A DNA stretch of 64,000 nucleotides from Sneathiella limimaris (GCF_012932565.1 NZ_JABBYJ010000001.1:2232001-2296000), one strand, 5' to 3'. Shown: positions 8,224 through 18,049, counted from the stretch's first letter. A program made the numbers and translations. Notes: generated by a model from the sequence alone, not told the origin.

Positions 8224-10377
8224 ATGTTACGTCAAGTAGAACTTGTTGAGCGTGTTTTAAGTTATGATCCCCATGCAGATGAAGATCTGCTCAATCGCGC
8301 TTACGTGTTCACGATCAAAACGCATGGTAGCCAGATGCGAGCCTCTGGTGATCCTTATTTTTCCCATCCAATTGAAGTCGCGGGTATTCTGACAGAGTTG
8401 AAGTTGGATACAGCCTCCATTGTGACGGCACTCCTGCACGATACGATTGAGGATACAGTCGCGACCAAAGAAGAGATTGAGCAGAATTTTGGCTCTGAGA
8501 TTGCGGTACTCGTTGATGGGGTTACAAAACTCTCTCAGCTGGAGGTGCAATCAGATCGAACCAAGCAAGCTGAGAATTTCTCTAAGTTATTGTTGGCGAT
8601 GTCCAATGATATCCGGGTTTTGCTGGTGAAACTTGCTGACCGGCTCCACAACATGCGCACTCTCAAGCACATCAAAAAGCCTGAGAAGAGACGGCGCATA
8701 GCAACGGAAACGATGGAAATTTATGCGCCTCTTGCTGAGCGGATCGGTATCCAGAGTTTTCGGGATGAGCTTGAGGACCTCGCGTTTGTTGAGCTGAATA
8801 ATGAAGCAAGACGCTCTATCCTGCGACGCTTGGAGTATTTGCGGGAAGAGGGGGAAGACGTTGTTGCCAAAATCGTTACCACCCTTAAAGAAGATCTGAA
8901 TGAGAGTGGATTACAGGTTGAGGTGTCAGGCCGAGAAAAGAGGCCATATTCCATTTGGCGCAAGATGGAACAAAAGAATGTTACCTTTGAACAGCTCTCA
9001 GATATCATTGCCTTTAGGATTATCGTAGCTAACGTTGAGCAGTGTTATCACGTGCTTGGAATCCTTCATGCCAAGTACTCAATGGTTCCTGGTCGTTTCA
9101 AGGATTACATTTCCACACCAAAACGGAATAATTATCAATCTATTCATACGACGATAATTGGACCAGAGCGCCAGCGGATTGAAGTGCAAATCCGAACCCG
9201 TGAAATGCACGAAACCAACGAATTTGGTGTTGCGGCCCATTGGCAGTACAAGCAACAAATTGGCGGAAAAGTTCAGGAAGGGCAGCAATATCGTTGGTTG
9301 CGGGAGTTGCTGGAGATCCTTGAAGAAGCGTCTGATCCAGATGAGTTTCTTGAGCATACAAAGCTGAACATGTATCAGGATCAGGTGTTCTGCTTCTCGC
9401 CTAAGGGAGATCTCATTTCTCTACCCGCGGGAAGTAGTCCAGTTGATTTTGCCTATGCTGTTCATACGAAAGTAGGCGATACCTGCGTTGGTTCGAAGAT
9501 TAATGGCCGCTTGGCGCCTCTTCGGACAGTGCTGAAAAACGGTGACCAGGTTGAGATCCTCCGCTCAAAAAACCAAACACCATCACCAACTTGGGAGAAC
9601 TTTGTTGTTAGTGGTAAGGCGCGGTCGGCTATTCGCCGCTATATTCGCCAGCAGCAGCGTGACCAGTATGTAGAACTTGGAAAATCCATCGCGGAAAAAG
9701 CATTTCGGACGGATGGAAAGCCCTTCACCGAAAAAGCACTGACGCCCGTCCTTAAAATCTGGGATCTGGATAGCGTTGAGGATGTTTATTACTCGCTTGG
9801 GGATGGGACGCATACGGGACGACAGCTTCTGGATATTATTTTCCCGGGCGAGAAAAGTAAGGGCGTTGACGATAATGTTGTTCCTATCGGGAAAAGTCGC
9901 AATCAGCAAAAAAGAAACAAAGAACATGCGGTTCCAATTCATGGCTTGATCCCAGGCATGGCTGTTCACTTTGCGGGGTGTTGCCATCCGTTGCCAGGCG
10001 ATCGCATTGTGGGGATCGTGATGTCTGGGCGAGGTGTGACAATCCACACCATCGACTGCGACACATTAGAACAGTTCGCAGAAATGCCGGAACGTTGGCT
10101 AGATGTGTCTTGGGATACAGAACTGCAGGAATCTAATTTTCAGATCGGTCGTATTACGATTGTCATGGCGAACGAGCCCGGTGCTCTCTCCAGTGTGACC
10201 TCAACAATCGCCGCAAATAACGGAAATATAACCAACCTTCTTATATCAAACCGTAGTCAGGACTTTTTTGAAATGCGGGTGGATATTGAGGTACGGGATG
10301 TTAAACATTTAACCAATATCATTGCGGCACTGCGGGCGGATCCAGTTATCAGTTCTGTCGAGCGAGCCAGTGGATAG
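8224..10377 (+). CDS. rsh: Bifunctional (p)ppGpp synthetase/hydrolase (RSH)
   Basis: A 717-residue long RSH protein. The order is HD hydrolase domain (HPIEVAGIL, ALLHDTIEDTVAT, LADRLHNMRTL), synthetase domain (GREKRPYSIWRKM, FKDYISTPKRNNYQSIHTT, EVQIRTREMHE), TGS (VFCFSPKGDLISLPAG), and a C-terminal ACT domain (ITIVMANEPGALSSVTSTIA). The intact HD residues indicate that hydrolysis is retained, as expected for the single Rel/SpoT-type enzyme of alphaproteobacteria. It controls the stringent response. It is followed by pyrE after 8 bp, so the two may share a transcript. Confidence 0.96.
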   Translation: MLRQVELVERVLSYDPHADEDLLNRAYVFTIKTHGSQMRASGDPYFSHPIEVAGILTELKLDTASIVTALLHDTIEDTVATKEEIEQNFGSEIAVLVDGVTKLSQLEVQSDRTKQAENFSKLLLAMSNDIRVLLVKLADRLHNMRTLKHIKKPEKRRRIATETMEIYAPLAERIGIQSFRDELEDLAFVELNNEARRSILRRLEYLREEGEDVVAKIVTTLKEDLNESGLQVEVSGREKRPYSIWRKMEQKNVTFEQLSDIIAFRIIVANVEQCYHVLGILHAKYSMVPGRFKDYISTPKRNNYQSIHTTIIGPERQRIEVQIRTREMHETNEFGVAAHWQYKQQIGGKVQEGQQYRWLRELLEILEEASDPDEFLEHTKLNMYQDQVFCFSPKGDLISLPAGSSPVDFAYAVHTKVGDTCVGSKINGRLAPLRTVLKNGDQVEILRSKNQTPSPTWENFVVSGKARSAIRRYIRQQQRDQYVELGKSIAEKAFRTDGKPFTEKALTPVLKIWDLDSVEDVYYSLGDGTHTGRQLLDIIFPGEKSKGVDDNVVPIGKSRNQQKRNKEHAVPIHGLIPGMAVHFAGCCHPLPGDRIVGIVMSGRGVTIHTIDCDTLEQFAEMPERWLDVSWDTELQESNFQIGRITIVMANEPGALSSVTSTIAANNGNITNLLISNRSQDFFEMRVDIEVRDVKHLTNIIAALRADPVISSVERASG

Positions 10378-10385
10378 GAATAAGA

Positions 10386-10973
10386 ATGACACCAGAAGAC
10401 GTTTTAAAACATTTTCGCGAAACAGATGCGTTGCTCGAAGGGCATTTTCTTTTAAGCTCCGGTCTTCACTCGGATCGATATCTGCAATGTGCGCGGGTAT
10501 TGATGTATCCTGAACGAGCAGCTGCTCTTTGCGGTGCGCTTGCAAAAAAAGTGAAGGATGAATTGGGCGAAGATGCTGTAGACGTCGTAGTTGCCCCTGC
10601 GATGGGGGGTGTTGTTGTCGGGTATGAAATGGCACGCCAACTTGGGGTTCCCGGAATGTTTACGGAACGGGTTGAGGGAGAGTTTACCTTCCGGCGTGGG
10701 TTTGAGCTGGAAAAAGGCGCGCGGGTGATTATGTCTGAGGATATTGTTACTACCGGGAAATCCAGCCGAGAATGCATCAAGGTAATTGAGCAGAACGGAG
10801 GCAAGGTGGTTGGTGCAACCTGCCTGATCGACCGGTCCAATGGAACCGCTGACGTCGGTGTTCCGCTTTTCTCTTTGATGAAGATGGACGTAAAAACATA
10901 TGAGGCGGGTCAGCTGCCTCCAGAACTTGAAAAAATTCCTGCCATTAAGCCCGGAAGTCGCGGACTGGTATGA
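10386..10973 (+). CDS. pyrE: Orotate phosphoribosyltransferase
   Basis: A 195-residue type I PRTase that forms OMP from orotate and PRPP in pyrimidine synthesis. The PRPP loop reads VIMSEDIVTTGKSSRE. Substrate-binding segments include GHFLLSSGLHSDRYLQCA and the FTERVEGEFTFRRGF hood region. Only 8 bp separate it from rsh and 10 bp from the DUF2062 gene, so it sits within a probable operon running through era. Confidence 0.95.
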   Translation: MTPEDVLKHFRETDALLEGHFLLSSGLHSDRYLQCARVLMYPERAAALCGALAKKVKDELGEDAVDVVVAPAMGGVVVGYEMARQLGVPGMFTERVEGEFTFRRGFELEKGARVIMSEDIVTTGKSSRECIKVIEQNGGKVVGATCLIDRSNGTADVGVPLFSLMKMDVKTYEAGQLPPELEKIPAIKPGSRGLV

Positions 10974-10983
10974 AGTAAAAGTA

Positions 10984-11616
10984 ATGTTTGATCGCCGCAA
11001 TAAGATACCTTTGGTACGCCGGGTTCTTGATTTCTTTTGGCCTTCTATGGGCTTTAAAAGATCAACGCGATACCTGGGGTATCGTCTCGCCCGTTTACCA
11101 GGTACATCATATTCACTTGCGGCGGGGTTTGCGTTTGGTGCGGCGGTTTCATTTACGCCTTTTGTTGGGCTTCATTTTATACTTGGTGGTCTGTTTGCCT
11201 GGATCTTCCGCGCGAATATTCTGGCCTCAGCCATTGGGACCGCTGTTGGTAACCCCTGGACGTTTCCTTTTATTTGGACTGCTACATATCACCTTGGTTA
11301 CTGGCTGCTGGGTTGGGATGCGGAAGGGAAAAGTGGGTTTTCCGCTGGCACCATGGATCAGTTTTTTCACAACTTAATGGAAAACGGGTGGGCCAGTGTT
11401 ACTGAAATTTTTACGAATGTCATATTTCCAATGATTGTAGGATCCGTTCCCTTTTTCATTATTGTCTGGATTCTTTTTTATTATCCGTTGAATATCCTTA
11501 TCCGAAATTTCCATATGAAGCGTGCTGAAGCGCTTCAGGCTTCGCTATTTAGACGGGAGCAGGAAGCAAAGGCTTTGTCAGAAGCAGAAGATAGCAGGAA
11601 AGAAGGCGTGCAATGA
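10984..11616 (+). CDS. DUF2062 domain membrane protein
   Basis: About 210 residues starting MFDRRNKIPLVRRVLDFFWP. The DUF2062 core contains several hydrophobic segments (AAGFAFGAAVSFTPFVGLHF; NILASAIGTAVGNPWTFPFIW; a C-terminal SVPFFIIVWILFYYPL) and the family motif GNPWTFPFIW. The function is unknown. The family is common in alphaproteobacteria at exactly this position before pdxJ. An upstream in-frame ATG at 10900 lies inside pyrE, so the start at 10984 is chosen. The stop overlaps the pdxJ start (ATGA). Confidence 0.85.
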   Translation: MFDRRNKIPLVRRVLDFFWPSMGFKRSTRYLGYRLARLPGTSYSLAAGFAFGAAVSFTPFVGLHFILGGLFAWIFRANILASAIGTAVGNPWTFPFIWTATYHLGYWLLGWDAEGKSGFSAGTMDQFFHNLMENGWASVTEIFTNVIFPMIVGSVPFFIIVWILFYYPLNILIRNFHMKRAEALQASLFRREQEAKALSEAEDSRKEGVQ

Positions 11617-12356
11617 GTCATTTGCGGCTGGGTGTAAATATTGATCATGTGGCGACAATCCGAAATGCAAGGGGCGGACGCCACCCTGATCCACTTCGGG
11701 CGGCCAAGATTGCAGAAGCGGCAGGTGCAGATGGGATAACAGCCCACCTGCGGGAAGATCGGCGCCATATTGCGGATGCTGATATTAAGCTTCTGGCCGA
11801 AAACCTCTCTATTCCCCTCAATTTTGAAATGGCTGCAACTGATGAGATGCTAGGTATAGCTCTCACGCATAAACCTCACGCTAGTTGTCTCGTGCCTGAA
11901 AAGCGGGAAGAGAAGACAACCGAAGGGGGCTTGGATGTGGCCGGCGGCCATAACACTTTGAAGCATTTTGTTTCGTCATTGCGCCAATCAGAAATTCGTG
12001 TGTCCTTGTTTATTGAGCCAGACCCTAAGCAACTGGAAGCTGCCAAAAAACTAAATGCTGATATTGTCGAATTGCATGTAGGACCATACTGCGATGCTGA
12101 AAGCGGTGATATTCGGCAGAAACAGTTAGACAAAATTCTGACAGCGGCAAAGGTTGCTGAAGAACTTGAGTTGGAATGTCATGCGGGACATGGATTAACC
12201 TACGATACGGTGGCCCCAATTGCAGCTATTCCCAATATGATGGAATTAAATATCGGTCACTTCTTGATTGGTGAGGCGATTTTCGTGGGTCTAGACACGG
12301 CTATCCGCAATATGAGGAAACTTATGGACGAAGCCAGGGCAGGGAACGGAGTATGA
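11613..12356 (+). CDS. pdxJ: Pyridoxine 5'-phosphate synthase
   Basis: A 247-residue TIM-barrel enzyme condensing 1-deoxyxylulose 5-phosphate with 3-amino-2-oxopropyl phosphate, the last ring-forming step of vitamin B6 synthesis. Family motifs are [45 protein letters not shown] and [17 protein letters not shown]. It is coupled by 4-bp overlaps to the DUF2062 gene before it and to acpS after it, the standard pdxJ-acpS-lepB-rnc-era order. Confidence 0.97.
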   Translation: MSHLRLGVNIDHVATIRNARGGRHPDPLRAAKIAEAAGADGITAHLREDRRHIADADIKLLAENLSIPLNFEMAATDEMLGIALTHKPHASCLVPEKREEKTTEGGLDVAGGHNTLKHFVSSLRQSEIRVSLFIEPDPKQLEAAKKLNADIVELHVGPYCDAESGDIRQKQLDKILTAAKVAEELELECHAGHGLTYDTVAPIAAIPNMMELNIGHFLIGEAIFVGLDTAIRNMRKLMDEARAGNGV

Positions 12357-12757
12357 TTATCGGCCTTGGAAACGATATAATCGACATTCGACGGATCGAA
12401 AAAACATTAGATCGTTTTGGTGATCGGTTTATTCAGCGTATTTATACCGAAACCGAAATCGCCAAGGCTGAGCGTCGTCGGAACCGTGTGGAAACCTATG
12501 CAAAACGGTATGCCGCCAAAGAGGCCTGCTCAAAAGCGTTGGGGACAGGTTTTCGCAAAGGCGTTTTTTGGAAGGATATGGGGGTAGTTAATCTCCCGTC
12601 AGGTCGGCCTACTATAAAGTTGACAGGTGGGGCGCTCCTTCGGCTGGAGCAGATTACCCCGCCCGGAATGCAGGCGGAGATACATTTGACGATTACCGAT
12701 GAGCCGCCGCAGGCTCAGGCAATGGTTCTCATTGAAGCTGTTGCGATAACGCGTTAA
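12353..12757 (+). CDS. acpS: Holo-[acyl-carrier-protein] synthase
   Basis: A 134-residue AcpS that moves 4'-phosphopantetheine from CoA to apo-ACP. Motifs are the start [16 protein letters not shown] (metal-binding D) and [18 protein letters not shown] (the WAxKEAxxKA signature). It is slightly longer than the E. coli enzyme, as usual in alphaproteobacteria. It overlaps pdxJ by 4 bp. Confidence 0.96.
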   Translation: MIIGLGNDIIDIRRIEKTLDRFGDRFIQRIYTETEIAKAERRRNRVETYAKRYAAKEACSKALGTGFRKGVFWKDMGVVNLPSGRPTIKLTGGALLRLEQITPPGMQAEIHLTITDEPPQAQAMVLIEAVAITR

Positions 12758-12814
12758 AGACAAGATGACATGGCTTTATTAAGAGCCTTTTGAAATGGAA
12801 GTAGGCTTAAGGAT

Positions 12815-13564
12815 ATGAGTGATAAGGTGGCCAAAAAAGAGAGTCCGATTAGTGAAACAATCAAGACAGTTGTCTATGCCGTATTGATTGCGGTTGTGAT
12901 ACGGACTTTTGCCTATGAGCCCTTCAAAATTCCATCTGAATCCATGTTGCCAACCTTGAAAATTGGAGACTATTTGTTTGTGTCTAAATTTTCATATGGT
13001 TTTAGCAAACATTCTTTTCCTTTTAGCGCCGGGCCTTTCGAGGGCCGGGTTTTCAGCGATTTTCCGGAACGTGGTGATGTTGCCGTATTTAAGAAGCCAA
13101 TAGGCGAGCCTATTGACTATATCAAGCGGATTGTCGGCCTACCTGGCGACAAATTGCAGATGAAAGATGGCGTTCTGTATATCAATGGTACTGCGGTTCA
13201 AAAAGAACGGATCGAAGATTATGTAGATCGGGATCGTTACGGCAATGTGCGTCGAATTAAACGCTACCGGGAAACCTTACCCAATGGGAAGAGCTATATA
13301 ACGCTAGATATGAATGAACGTGGAAGCGTTGATAACACAGACGTTTATTCAGTGCCCGAGGGGCATGTTTTTGCGATGGGTGATAACCGGGATAATTCGA
13401 CAGATAGCCGGTTTTTGAGTCAGGTTGGATATATTCCAATCGAAAATCTTGTAGGACGTGCGGAAATTCTCTTCTTCTCTGTTGAGGGTGATGTTTCAAT
13501 TTGGGAAATATGGAAGCTTCCTTTTGCGACCCGCTGGGAACGGCTCTTCACATTGTTGAGCTAA
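12815..13564 (+). CDS. lepB: Signal peptidase I
   Basis: A 249-residue S26 signal peptidase. One N-terminal membrane helix (about residues 14-33, TVVYAVLIAVVIRTFAY) is followed by the catalytic serine in PSESMLPTLKIGDYLFVSK and the lysine in DYIKRIVGLPGD. The box E motif GDNRDNSTDSR lies near residue 190. It cleaves Sec and Tat leader peptides at the outer face of the inner membrane. It is 57 bp behind acpS and 1 bp before rnc, so it is co-transcribed with rnc and era. Confidence 0.97.
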   Translation: MSDKVAKKESPISETIKTVVYAVLIAVVIRTFAYEPFKIPSESMLPTLKIGDYLFVSKFSYGFSKHSFPFSAGPFEGRVFSDFPERGDVAVFKKPIGEPIDYIKRIVGLPGDKLQMKDGVLYINGTAVQKERIEDYVDRDRYGNVRRIKRYRETLPNGKSYITLDMNERGSVDNTDVYSVPEGHVFAMGDNRDNSTDSRFLSQVGYIPIENLVGRAEILFFSVEGDVSIWEIWKLPFATRWERLFTLLS

Positions 13565-13565
13565 G

Positions 13566-14270
13566 ATGACGAAAAACACTAATTTAAAGAGTTTGATGAA
13601 GCAGCTGGGGCACCGGTTTGCGAACGAAGACCTGTTGGTAGAGGCACTTACACATGGGTCTTTGACCAAGGGAAAAGGAAAAAAGCGTTCTGATGGTGCT
13701 GTCGATTATGAACGTCTTGAATTTCTTGGGGACCGGGTTCTTGGTTTAGTAATCGCAGAAGAGCTTTTTCGGCGTTATGCGGCGGCTGAAGCAGGTCAAT
13801 TGTCGCGTAGGCTAAATGCGCAAGTTCAGAAATCGACACTTGCAGATATCGCTATGGAAATCGGTTTGACGCAATATGTGCGCATTTCGGAAGAGCTCCG
13901 AGCCAGCGGTGGGGCCGATAATGCTTCGTTGCTTGAGGATGTTGTCGAAGCGTTGATTGCGGCATTGTATCTTGATGGCGGAATGCCTGCGGCAAAAGCC
14001 TTTATTGTGAAATACTGGTGGCCACGTTTTGATCAAAAACATGCCGCCAGAAAGGACCCCAAATCTGAATTGCAGGAATGGGCTGCAAAGAATGGAAACT
14101 TGGTGCCGGAATATGTGATTGTTTTGGAAGAGGGGCCGGATCATAACCCGGAATTTACTGTTGAGGTGAGGTTGAATGGCCAAGCTTCAAAAAGGGCTCA
14201 GGCCTCCTCAAAGCGAACCGCAGAGAAAAAAGCTGCGGCGCTGATGTTAAAAGAAATTTCTTCTGTCTAG
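13566..14270 (+). CDS. rnc: Ribonuclease III
   Basis: A 234-residue RNase III. The signature YERLEFLGDRVLGLV and the second acidic site EDVVEALIAALYLDGG are intact, and a C-terminal double-stranded RNA-binding domain (PKSELQEWAAKNG to KRTAEKKAAALML) is present. It processes rRNA precursors and double-stranded RNA. Its position between lepB and era is conserved widely. Confidence 0.97.
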   Translation: MTKNTNLKSLMKQLGHRFANEDLLVEALTHGSLTKGKGKKRSDGAVDYERLEFLGDRVLGLVIAEELFRRYAAAEAGQLSRRLNAQVQKSTLADIAMEIGLTQYVRISEELRASGGADNASLLEDVVEALIAALYLDGGMPAAKAFIVKYWWPRFDQKHAARKDPKSELQEWAAKNGNLVPEYVIVLEEGPDHNPEFTVEVRLNGQASKRAQASSKRTAEKKAAALMLKEISSV

Positions 14271-14283
14271 GACAGGATTTATC

Positions 14284-15189
14284 ATGGATGATATAGCTAC
14301 AAAATGCGGATATGTGACCCTTATCGGTGCACCTAACGCAGGGAAATCGACACTTCTCAATCAATTGGTTGGGGCAAAAATTGCCATTGTTTCGCCAAAG
14401 GTGCAAACAACTCGAGCCCGGGTGACAGCAATAGCAATTGAAGATAACTCCCAGATTATTTTTGTTGATACCCCGGGTATTTTTGCACCCTCCCGCCGTC
14501 TTGAAACGGCGATGGTAAACGCAGCTTGGGAAGGGGCCAATGACACGGATGTTCTTGCCTTGTTGATTGATGCCAATAAAGGGATCTCAAAGGATGTAGA
14601 ACGGATCATTTCCAATCTTGAGAAATCTGGCAAAAAAGCGCATCTGATCCTCAATAAGATTGACATGATCAAGCGCGAGAAGCTTTTGGGGCTTGCCAAG
14701 GAATTGACGGATCGGGGTATCTTCCGTGAAGTCTTTATGATTTCTGCCCTAAATGGGGATGGGGTTGCCGATTTACGAAAGTACCTGGCGGAAGAACTGC
14801 CTGAAGGGCCTTGGCTTTATCCTGAGGATCAGTTGGCAATCGCCCCCATGCGATATTTGGCAGCTGAAATTACGCGCGAGAAACTTTTCCTTCGCTTAAA
14901 TCAGGAGCTCCCTTATTCCCTTACAGTGGAAACTGAGAAATGGGAAGAGCGGCCAGACGGTTCAGTCAAAATTGACCAGGTAATTTTCGTTTCACGCGCC
15001 AATCACAAGCCGATTGTCCTAGGTAAAGGAGGGCAAACAATTAAACAAATTGGGGCGATGGCTCGCGAGGAACTGGAAGAGACCCTCGGTTGCCGTGTGC
15101 ATCTTTTCCTTTTTGTGAAGGTTCGTGAAAAATGGCTGGATGATCCTGAAAGATATCAGGAAATGGGATTGGATTTTCCTAAATCGTAG
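14284..15189 (+). CDS. era: GTPase Era
   Basis: A 301-residue GTPase for 16S rRNA maturation and 30S assembly. GTPase motifs are GAPNAGKST (G1), the TTRARVT switch, DTPG (G3) and NKID (G4). The C-terminal KH domain contains IVLGKGGQTIKQIG, which binds the 3' end of 16S rRNA. It is the last gene of the pyrE-to-era block and 13 bp from rnc. No clear terminator is seen downstream. Confidence 0.97.
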   Translation: MDDIATKCGYVTLIGAPNAGKSTLLNQLVGAKIAIVSPKVQTTRARVTAIAIEDNSQIIFVDTPGIFAPSRRLETAMVNAAWEGANDTDVLALLIDANKGISKDVERIISNLEKSGKKAHLILNKIDMIKREKLLGLAKELTDRGIFREVFMISALNGDGVADLRKYLAEELPEGPWLYPEDQLAIAPMRYLAAEITREKLFLRLNQELPYSLTVETEKWEERPDGSVKIDQVIFVSRANHKPIVLGKGGQTIKQIGAMAREELEETLGCRVHLFLFVKVREKWLDDPERYQEMGLDFPKS

Positions 15190-15284
15190 CCAGTATAGCT
15201 TGACGGATTTTCCTTAGCTCGTATCTTTCTGGAATAACTGTTCCAAATGTGAGTGTTGTAATCACTCTTGAAAGGAAAATTCCG

Positions 15285-15962
15285 ATGATCGAACTATATT
15301 ATTGGCCGACACCGAACGGTTGGAAGATTAGCATCCTTCTTGAAGAACTTGGCGTACCTTACACTTTGAAGCCGGTTAATATTGGCAAAGGCGATCAATT
15401 TGAGCCGGAGTTTTTGAAGATCTCTCCTAATAACCGTATGCCAGCGATTATTGATCTGGATCCCGCCGACAATGGAACGCCGATATCAATTTTTGAATCT
15501 GGTGCAATCATGATGTATCTGGCCAAAAAGTACCGGCACTTCTATCCCGAAGGTCAACGGGAGCAGATCGAAGTCGATCAATGGCTATTTTGGCAAATGG
15601 GTGGGCTTGGGCCAATGGCTGGACAGGCCCATCATTTCCGTCTCTATGCGCCAGAAAAAATTGAGTATAGCATTGATCGCTACACGAACGAGGTTGCGCG
15701 TCTTTATGGCGTCATGAATAAGAGGCTTGAGGATCGTGCTTTTTTGGCTGGCGAGTATTCTATCGCCGATATGGCATGTTGGCCTTGGGCCTCTCGATTT
15801 GAGCGGCAAGGGCAGGATCTTAATGATTTTCCTAATCTTAAAACCTGGTATCAAACTATTTGGGCGAGACCCGCTGTCAAAAAAGGCTATTCGGTCGGAA
15901 GTGAATTAACGGACCCATCGAACTTGTCTGCTGTGACCTCAGAAGCCAGTTTGAGAGATTAA
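15285..15962 (+). CDS. Glutathione S-transferase, Nu-class/YfcG-like
   Basis: About 225 residues. The N-terminal thioredoxin-like domain begins MIELYYWPTPNGWKISILLE, with NRMPAIID and IFESGAIMMYLA for glutathione binding (cis-Pro and Glu-Ser). The C-terminal helical domain includes AGEYSIADMACWPW. The TPNGWK motif resembles the YfcG/YghU disulfide reductases, which use two glutathiones. AAGGA lies 8 bases upstream of ATG 15285; an upstream ATG at 15249 lacks a good site. It stands alone. The physiological substrate is unknown. Confidence 0.85.
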   Translation: MIELYYWPTPNGWKISILLEELGVPYTLKPVNIGKGDQFEPEFLKISPNNRMPAIIDLDPADNGTPISIFESGAIMMYLAKKYRHFYPEGQREQIEVDQWLFWQMGGLGPMAGQAHHFRLYAPEKIEYSIDRYTNEVARLYGVMNKRLEDRAFLAGEYSIADMACWPWASRFERQGQDLNDFPNLKTWYQTIWARPAVKKGYSVGSELTDPSNLSAVTSEASLRD

Positions 15963-16134
15963 AGGGAAATTGTATCGGCCTGAAATCCAGCTCTATAAAA
16001 AAATGCTTCATTAGAAAAAAATATTATTCGTAGAAATTATTTTTTAAGAATTTGCGCCTCATCATAACCTTACAGAGCGATCGATGAATTTGGTCGATGT
16101 TTATCTGGATGCTGTTAAATGAAGGAGGAGTAAA

Positions 16135-16404
16135 ATGGCAGAGCTAGATAAAGAATATATCTTAAGTCTGACAGAACAGGCAGAAGCCGGTTCCCCAGAA
16201 GAGCAATATCGTGCAGGCCTTTTGTTTGCATTTGGCGAAGGCGTGCCAGTCGATTTGGTGCTTGCGCATAAATGGCTAAACCTAGCTGCCATGAATGGTG
16301 TTGCGGAAGCTCGTGAGAGCCGCGCTGAAATCTCAATGGATATGTCCCCACAAGAGATTGCTGCCGCACAGAAAATGGCTCGCGAGTGGTGCTTGGCACA
16401 CTAA
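16135..16404 (+). CDS. Small Sel1-repeat protein
   Basis: An 89-residue protein with two Sel1-like repeats: EQYRAGLLFAFGEGVPVDLV and AHKWLNLAAMNG followed by a partial third. A strong GGAGGAG site precedes the start. There is no signal peptide, so it is probably cytosolic. Sel1 repeats are protein-interaction solenoids; no partner is suggested beyond the convergent histidine kinase 41 bp away. Confidence 0.8.
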   Translation: MAELDKEYILSLTEQAEAGSPEEQYRAGLLFAFGEGVPVDLVLAHKWLNLAAMNGVAEARESRAEISMDMSPQEIAAAQKMAREWCLAH

Positions 16405-16445
16405 TTCAGACTTGAGTTTAATAAGCTAAAAGCTTGTGGCTTGCG

Positions 16446-17600
16446 TCAGGAGGCTATGACCTGAGGCGTATGCACATTCCGGTAGGCAGGGAATTCAATT
16501 TCGACCCGAGTTCCCTGATTGGCCATACTTTCCACATGAATATTTGCGCCATGCGCATCACAGAACCGTTTAACAAGGGTTAGACCCAGTCCGGTTCCTT
16601 CACTTTGCATATCTTGAGCGATGCGACTGCGTTTGAACGGCTGAAAAAGCTTTGGAATAAATTCCTGCTCCATACCTACGCCATCATCCTCAACCGCAAG
16701 AACTATATTTTCACCTCGCTGGAACCAGGCAATATCCACACTGCCATTCTCCTTGGAAAATTTTACAGCATTACCAGTCAAATTCACTAGGATTTGCTTA
16801 AGACGAATTGGATCTGCCATGAGTTGAAGATTTGTTGGCTCAACAGACGAAGTTACATGAATGTTTCGTTGCTTAGCCCGTGAATCAATCATGGTCTTGC
16901 AAGATTGGGTGAGGGGAGACAAGTCAGTGACTTGTTCGTTTAGTTGAATGGTTCCTGCCTCGATTTTTGCAAGGTCCAATAGCTCGTTGATCAGAGTTAA
17001 AAGATGAGAGCCTGCTTCTTCAATGTCGAGGGAATATTCTCTATACCGGGGATCCTGATGGGGACCATAAACCTCAGATGTCAGTAGGGAAGCAAAGCCG
17101 ATTATCGCATTCAATGGAGTCCTGAGTTCGTGGCTCATATTTGCCATAAAATCAGACTTGGCTCGATTGGCCAGCTCGGCTTGTTCTTTTGCCTGAAGGA
17201 GCTGAGCTTCGTGTTTTTTAATGTCAGTGATGTCACTTTGAATAGAGACAAAGCCACCTTTAGATGTGGGGCGGTCTGTCGTTTTAATCCAACGACCATC
17301 TTTGAGGTGAACAACAAAAGATCCGGTTAGCTTTCGCCGATACTCTGCTTTGCGTTCCAAATATTCTTCATCAGAACCAAACTCATCGCCAATTGCCACA
17401 TTGCCGCGGGCAACGTCGATTTCTCCCAATGTTCTAAAGTGAACGCCTGGGGCTGCTTCTTCAGCCGAGTATCCGTAGAGGGTTCTGAATTTTTCGTTAC
17501 AAGTTACGAGGTATCCATCTTTATCGTAGATGACGAAAGCTTCAGAGATATTATCAAGTGCATCCAATAGAATGTCCTTGAACTCATGACTTTCATTCAT
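16446..17600 (-). CDS. PAS-domain sensor histidine kinase (soluble)
   Basis: A 384-residue kinase without membrane segments. A PAS domain covers about residues 8-125 (ISEAFVIYDKDGYLVTCNEKF, using PAS-7-like features, and the PAC-like FVSIQSDITDIKKHE). A short coiled linker leads to HisKA with the phospho-acceptor in MANMSHELRTPLNAIIGF, then HATPase_c with NLTGNAVKFS, VEDDGVGM and GTGLGLTLVKRF. No receiver domain or neighbouring response regulator is found, so it is an orphan kinase. The ligand is unknown. Confidence 0.9.
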   Translation of the reverse strand: MNESHEFKDILLDALDNISEAFVIYDKDGYLVTCNEKFRTLYGYSAEEAAPGVHFRTLGEIDVARGNVAIGDEFGSDEEYLERKAEYRRKLTGSFVVHLKDGRWIKTTDRPTSKGGFVSIQSDITDIKKHEAQLLQAKEQAELANRAKSDFMANMSHELRTPLNAIIGFASLLTSEVYGPHQDPRYREYSLDIEEAGSHLLTLINELLDLAKIEAGTIQLNEQVTDLSPLTQSCKTMIDSRAKQRNIHVTSSVEPTNLQLMADPIRLKQILVNLTGNAVKFSKENGSVDIAWFQRGENIVLAVEDDGVGMEQEFIPKLFQPFKRSRIAQDMQSEGTGLGLTLVKRFCDAHGANIHVESMANQGTRVEIEFPAYRNVHTPQVIAS

Positions 17601-17918
17601 TAACGAACCCCCTAATAATTCACATCGTAAACCTCAGCATGCTGGTTAGACCAACATCACAGCTGTTCGGTTGAATACCCCTCAGACAACCTCCAGAAAG
17701 AGTAGATGACAATTCTTAACAGAATATTAATATATGACTAAAGGAGTTAACTTTAATGTTTGGCTTTGCGCAGTAATCTGCGATTTTTAGTGGGGCGAGT
17801 GCGAGTGGAAAGAACAATCGCTTTATCAAGTTAATGATCGTGCTGTCAGTCCTTTTTCGCCAATTGCGGGATCAACAAATACCCGTCGACGGAATTTCCG
17901 AAAATTTCAAAAAAAGGG
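17601..17918. other. Intergenic region before tRNA-Ser
   Basis: Between the histidine kinase start and the tRNA promoter there is no convincing gene. A 6-codon mini-ORF with a good AAAGGAG site starts at 17756 but encodes only six residues before TAA. Nothing else stands out. Confidence 0.5.
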
Positions 17919-17947
17919 TTGCATGGTCACTAAAATCTGCCATATTT
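17919..17947 (+). promoter_or_regulatory. Probable sigma-70 promoter of tRNA-Ser
   Basis: TTGCAT is followed after 16 bases by CATATT (or after 17 by ATATTT), about 10 bases before the first base of the mature tRNA. A short GC-rich discriminator (GCGCGC) follows, as in stringently controlled stable-RNA promoters. Confidence 0.55.
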
Positions 17948-17956
17948 GCGCGCGAC

Positions 17957-18049
17957 GGTGAAGTGGCCGAGTGGCTGAAGGCGCTCCCCTGCTAAGGGAG
18001 TATGGGGTTAATAGCTCCATCGTGGGTTCGAATCCCACCTTCACCGCCA
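17957..18049 (+). tRNA. tRNA-Ser (anticodon GCU)
   Basis: A complete class II tRNA. The acceptor stem GGTGAAG pairs with CTTCACC, followed by G and the encoded CCA. The anticodon arm is CTCCC-CTGCTAA-GGGAG, giving anticodon GCU for AGC/AGU. A long variable arm follows, then the T arm with GGTTCGAATCC. tRNA-Ser genes are frequent integration sites; no duplicate of the 3' end was found downstream. Confidence 0.97.

Noticed and set aside
17756-17776. Mini-ORF with strong AAAGGAG ribosome site before tRNA-Ser
   Set aside because: Only six codons, with no downstream gene it could regulate as a leader peptide.
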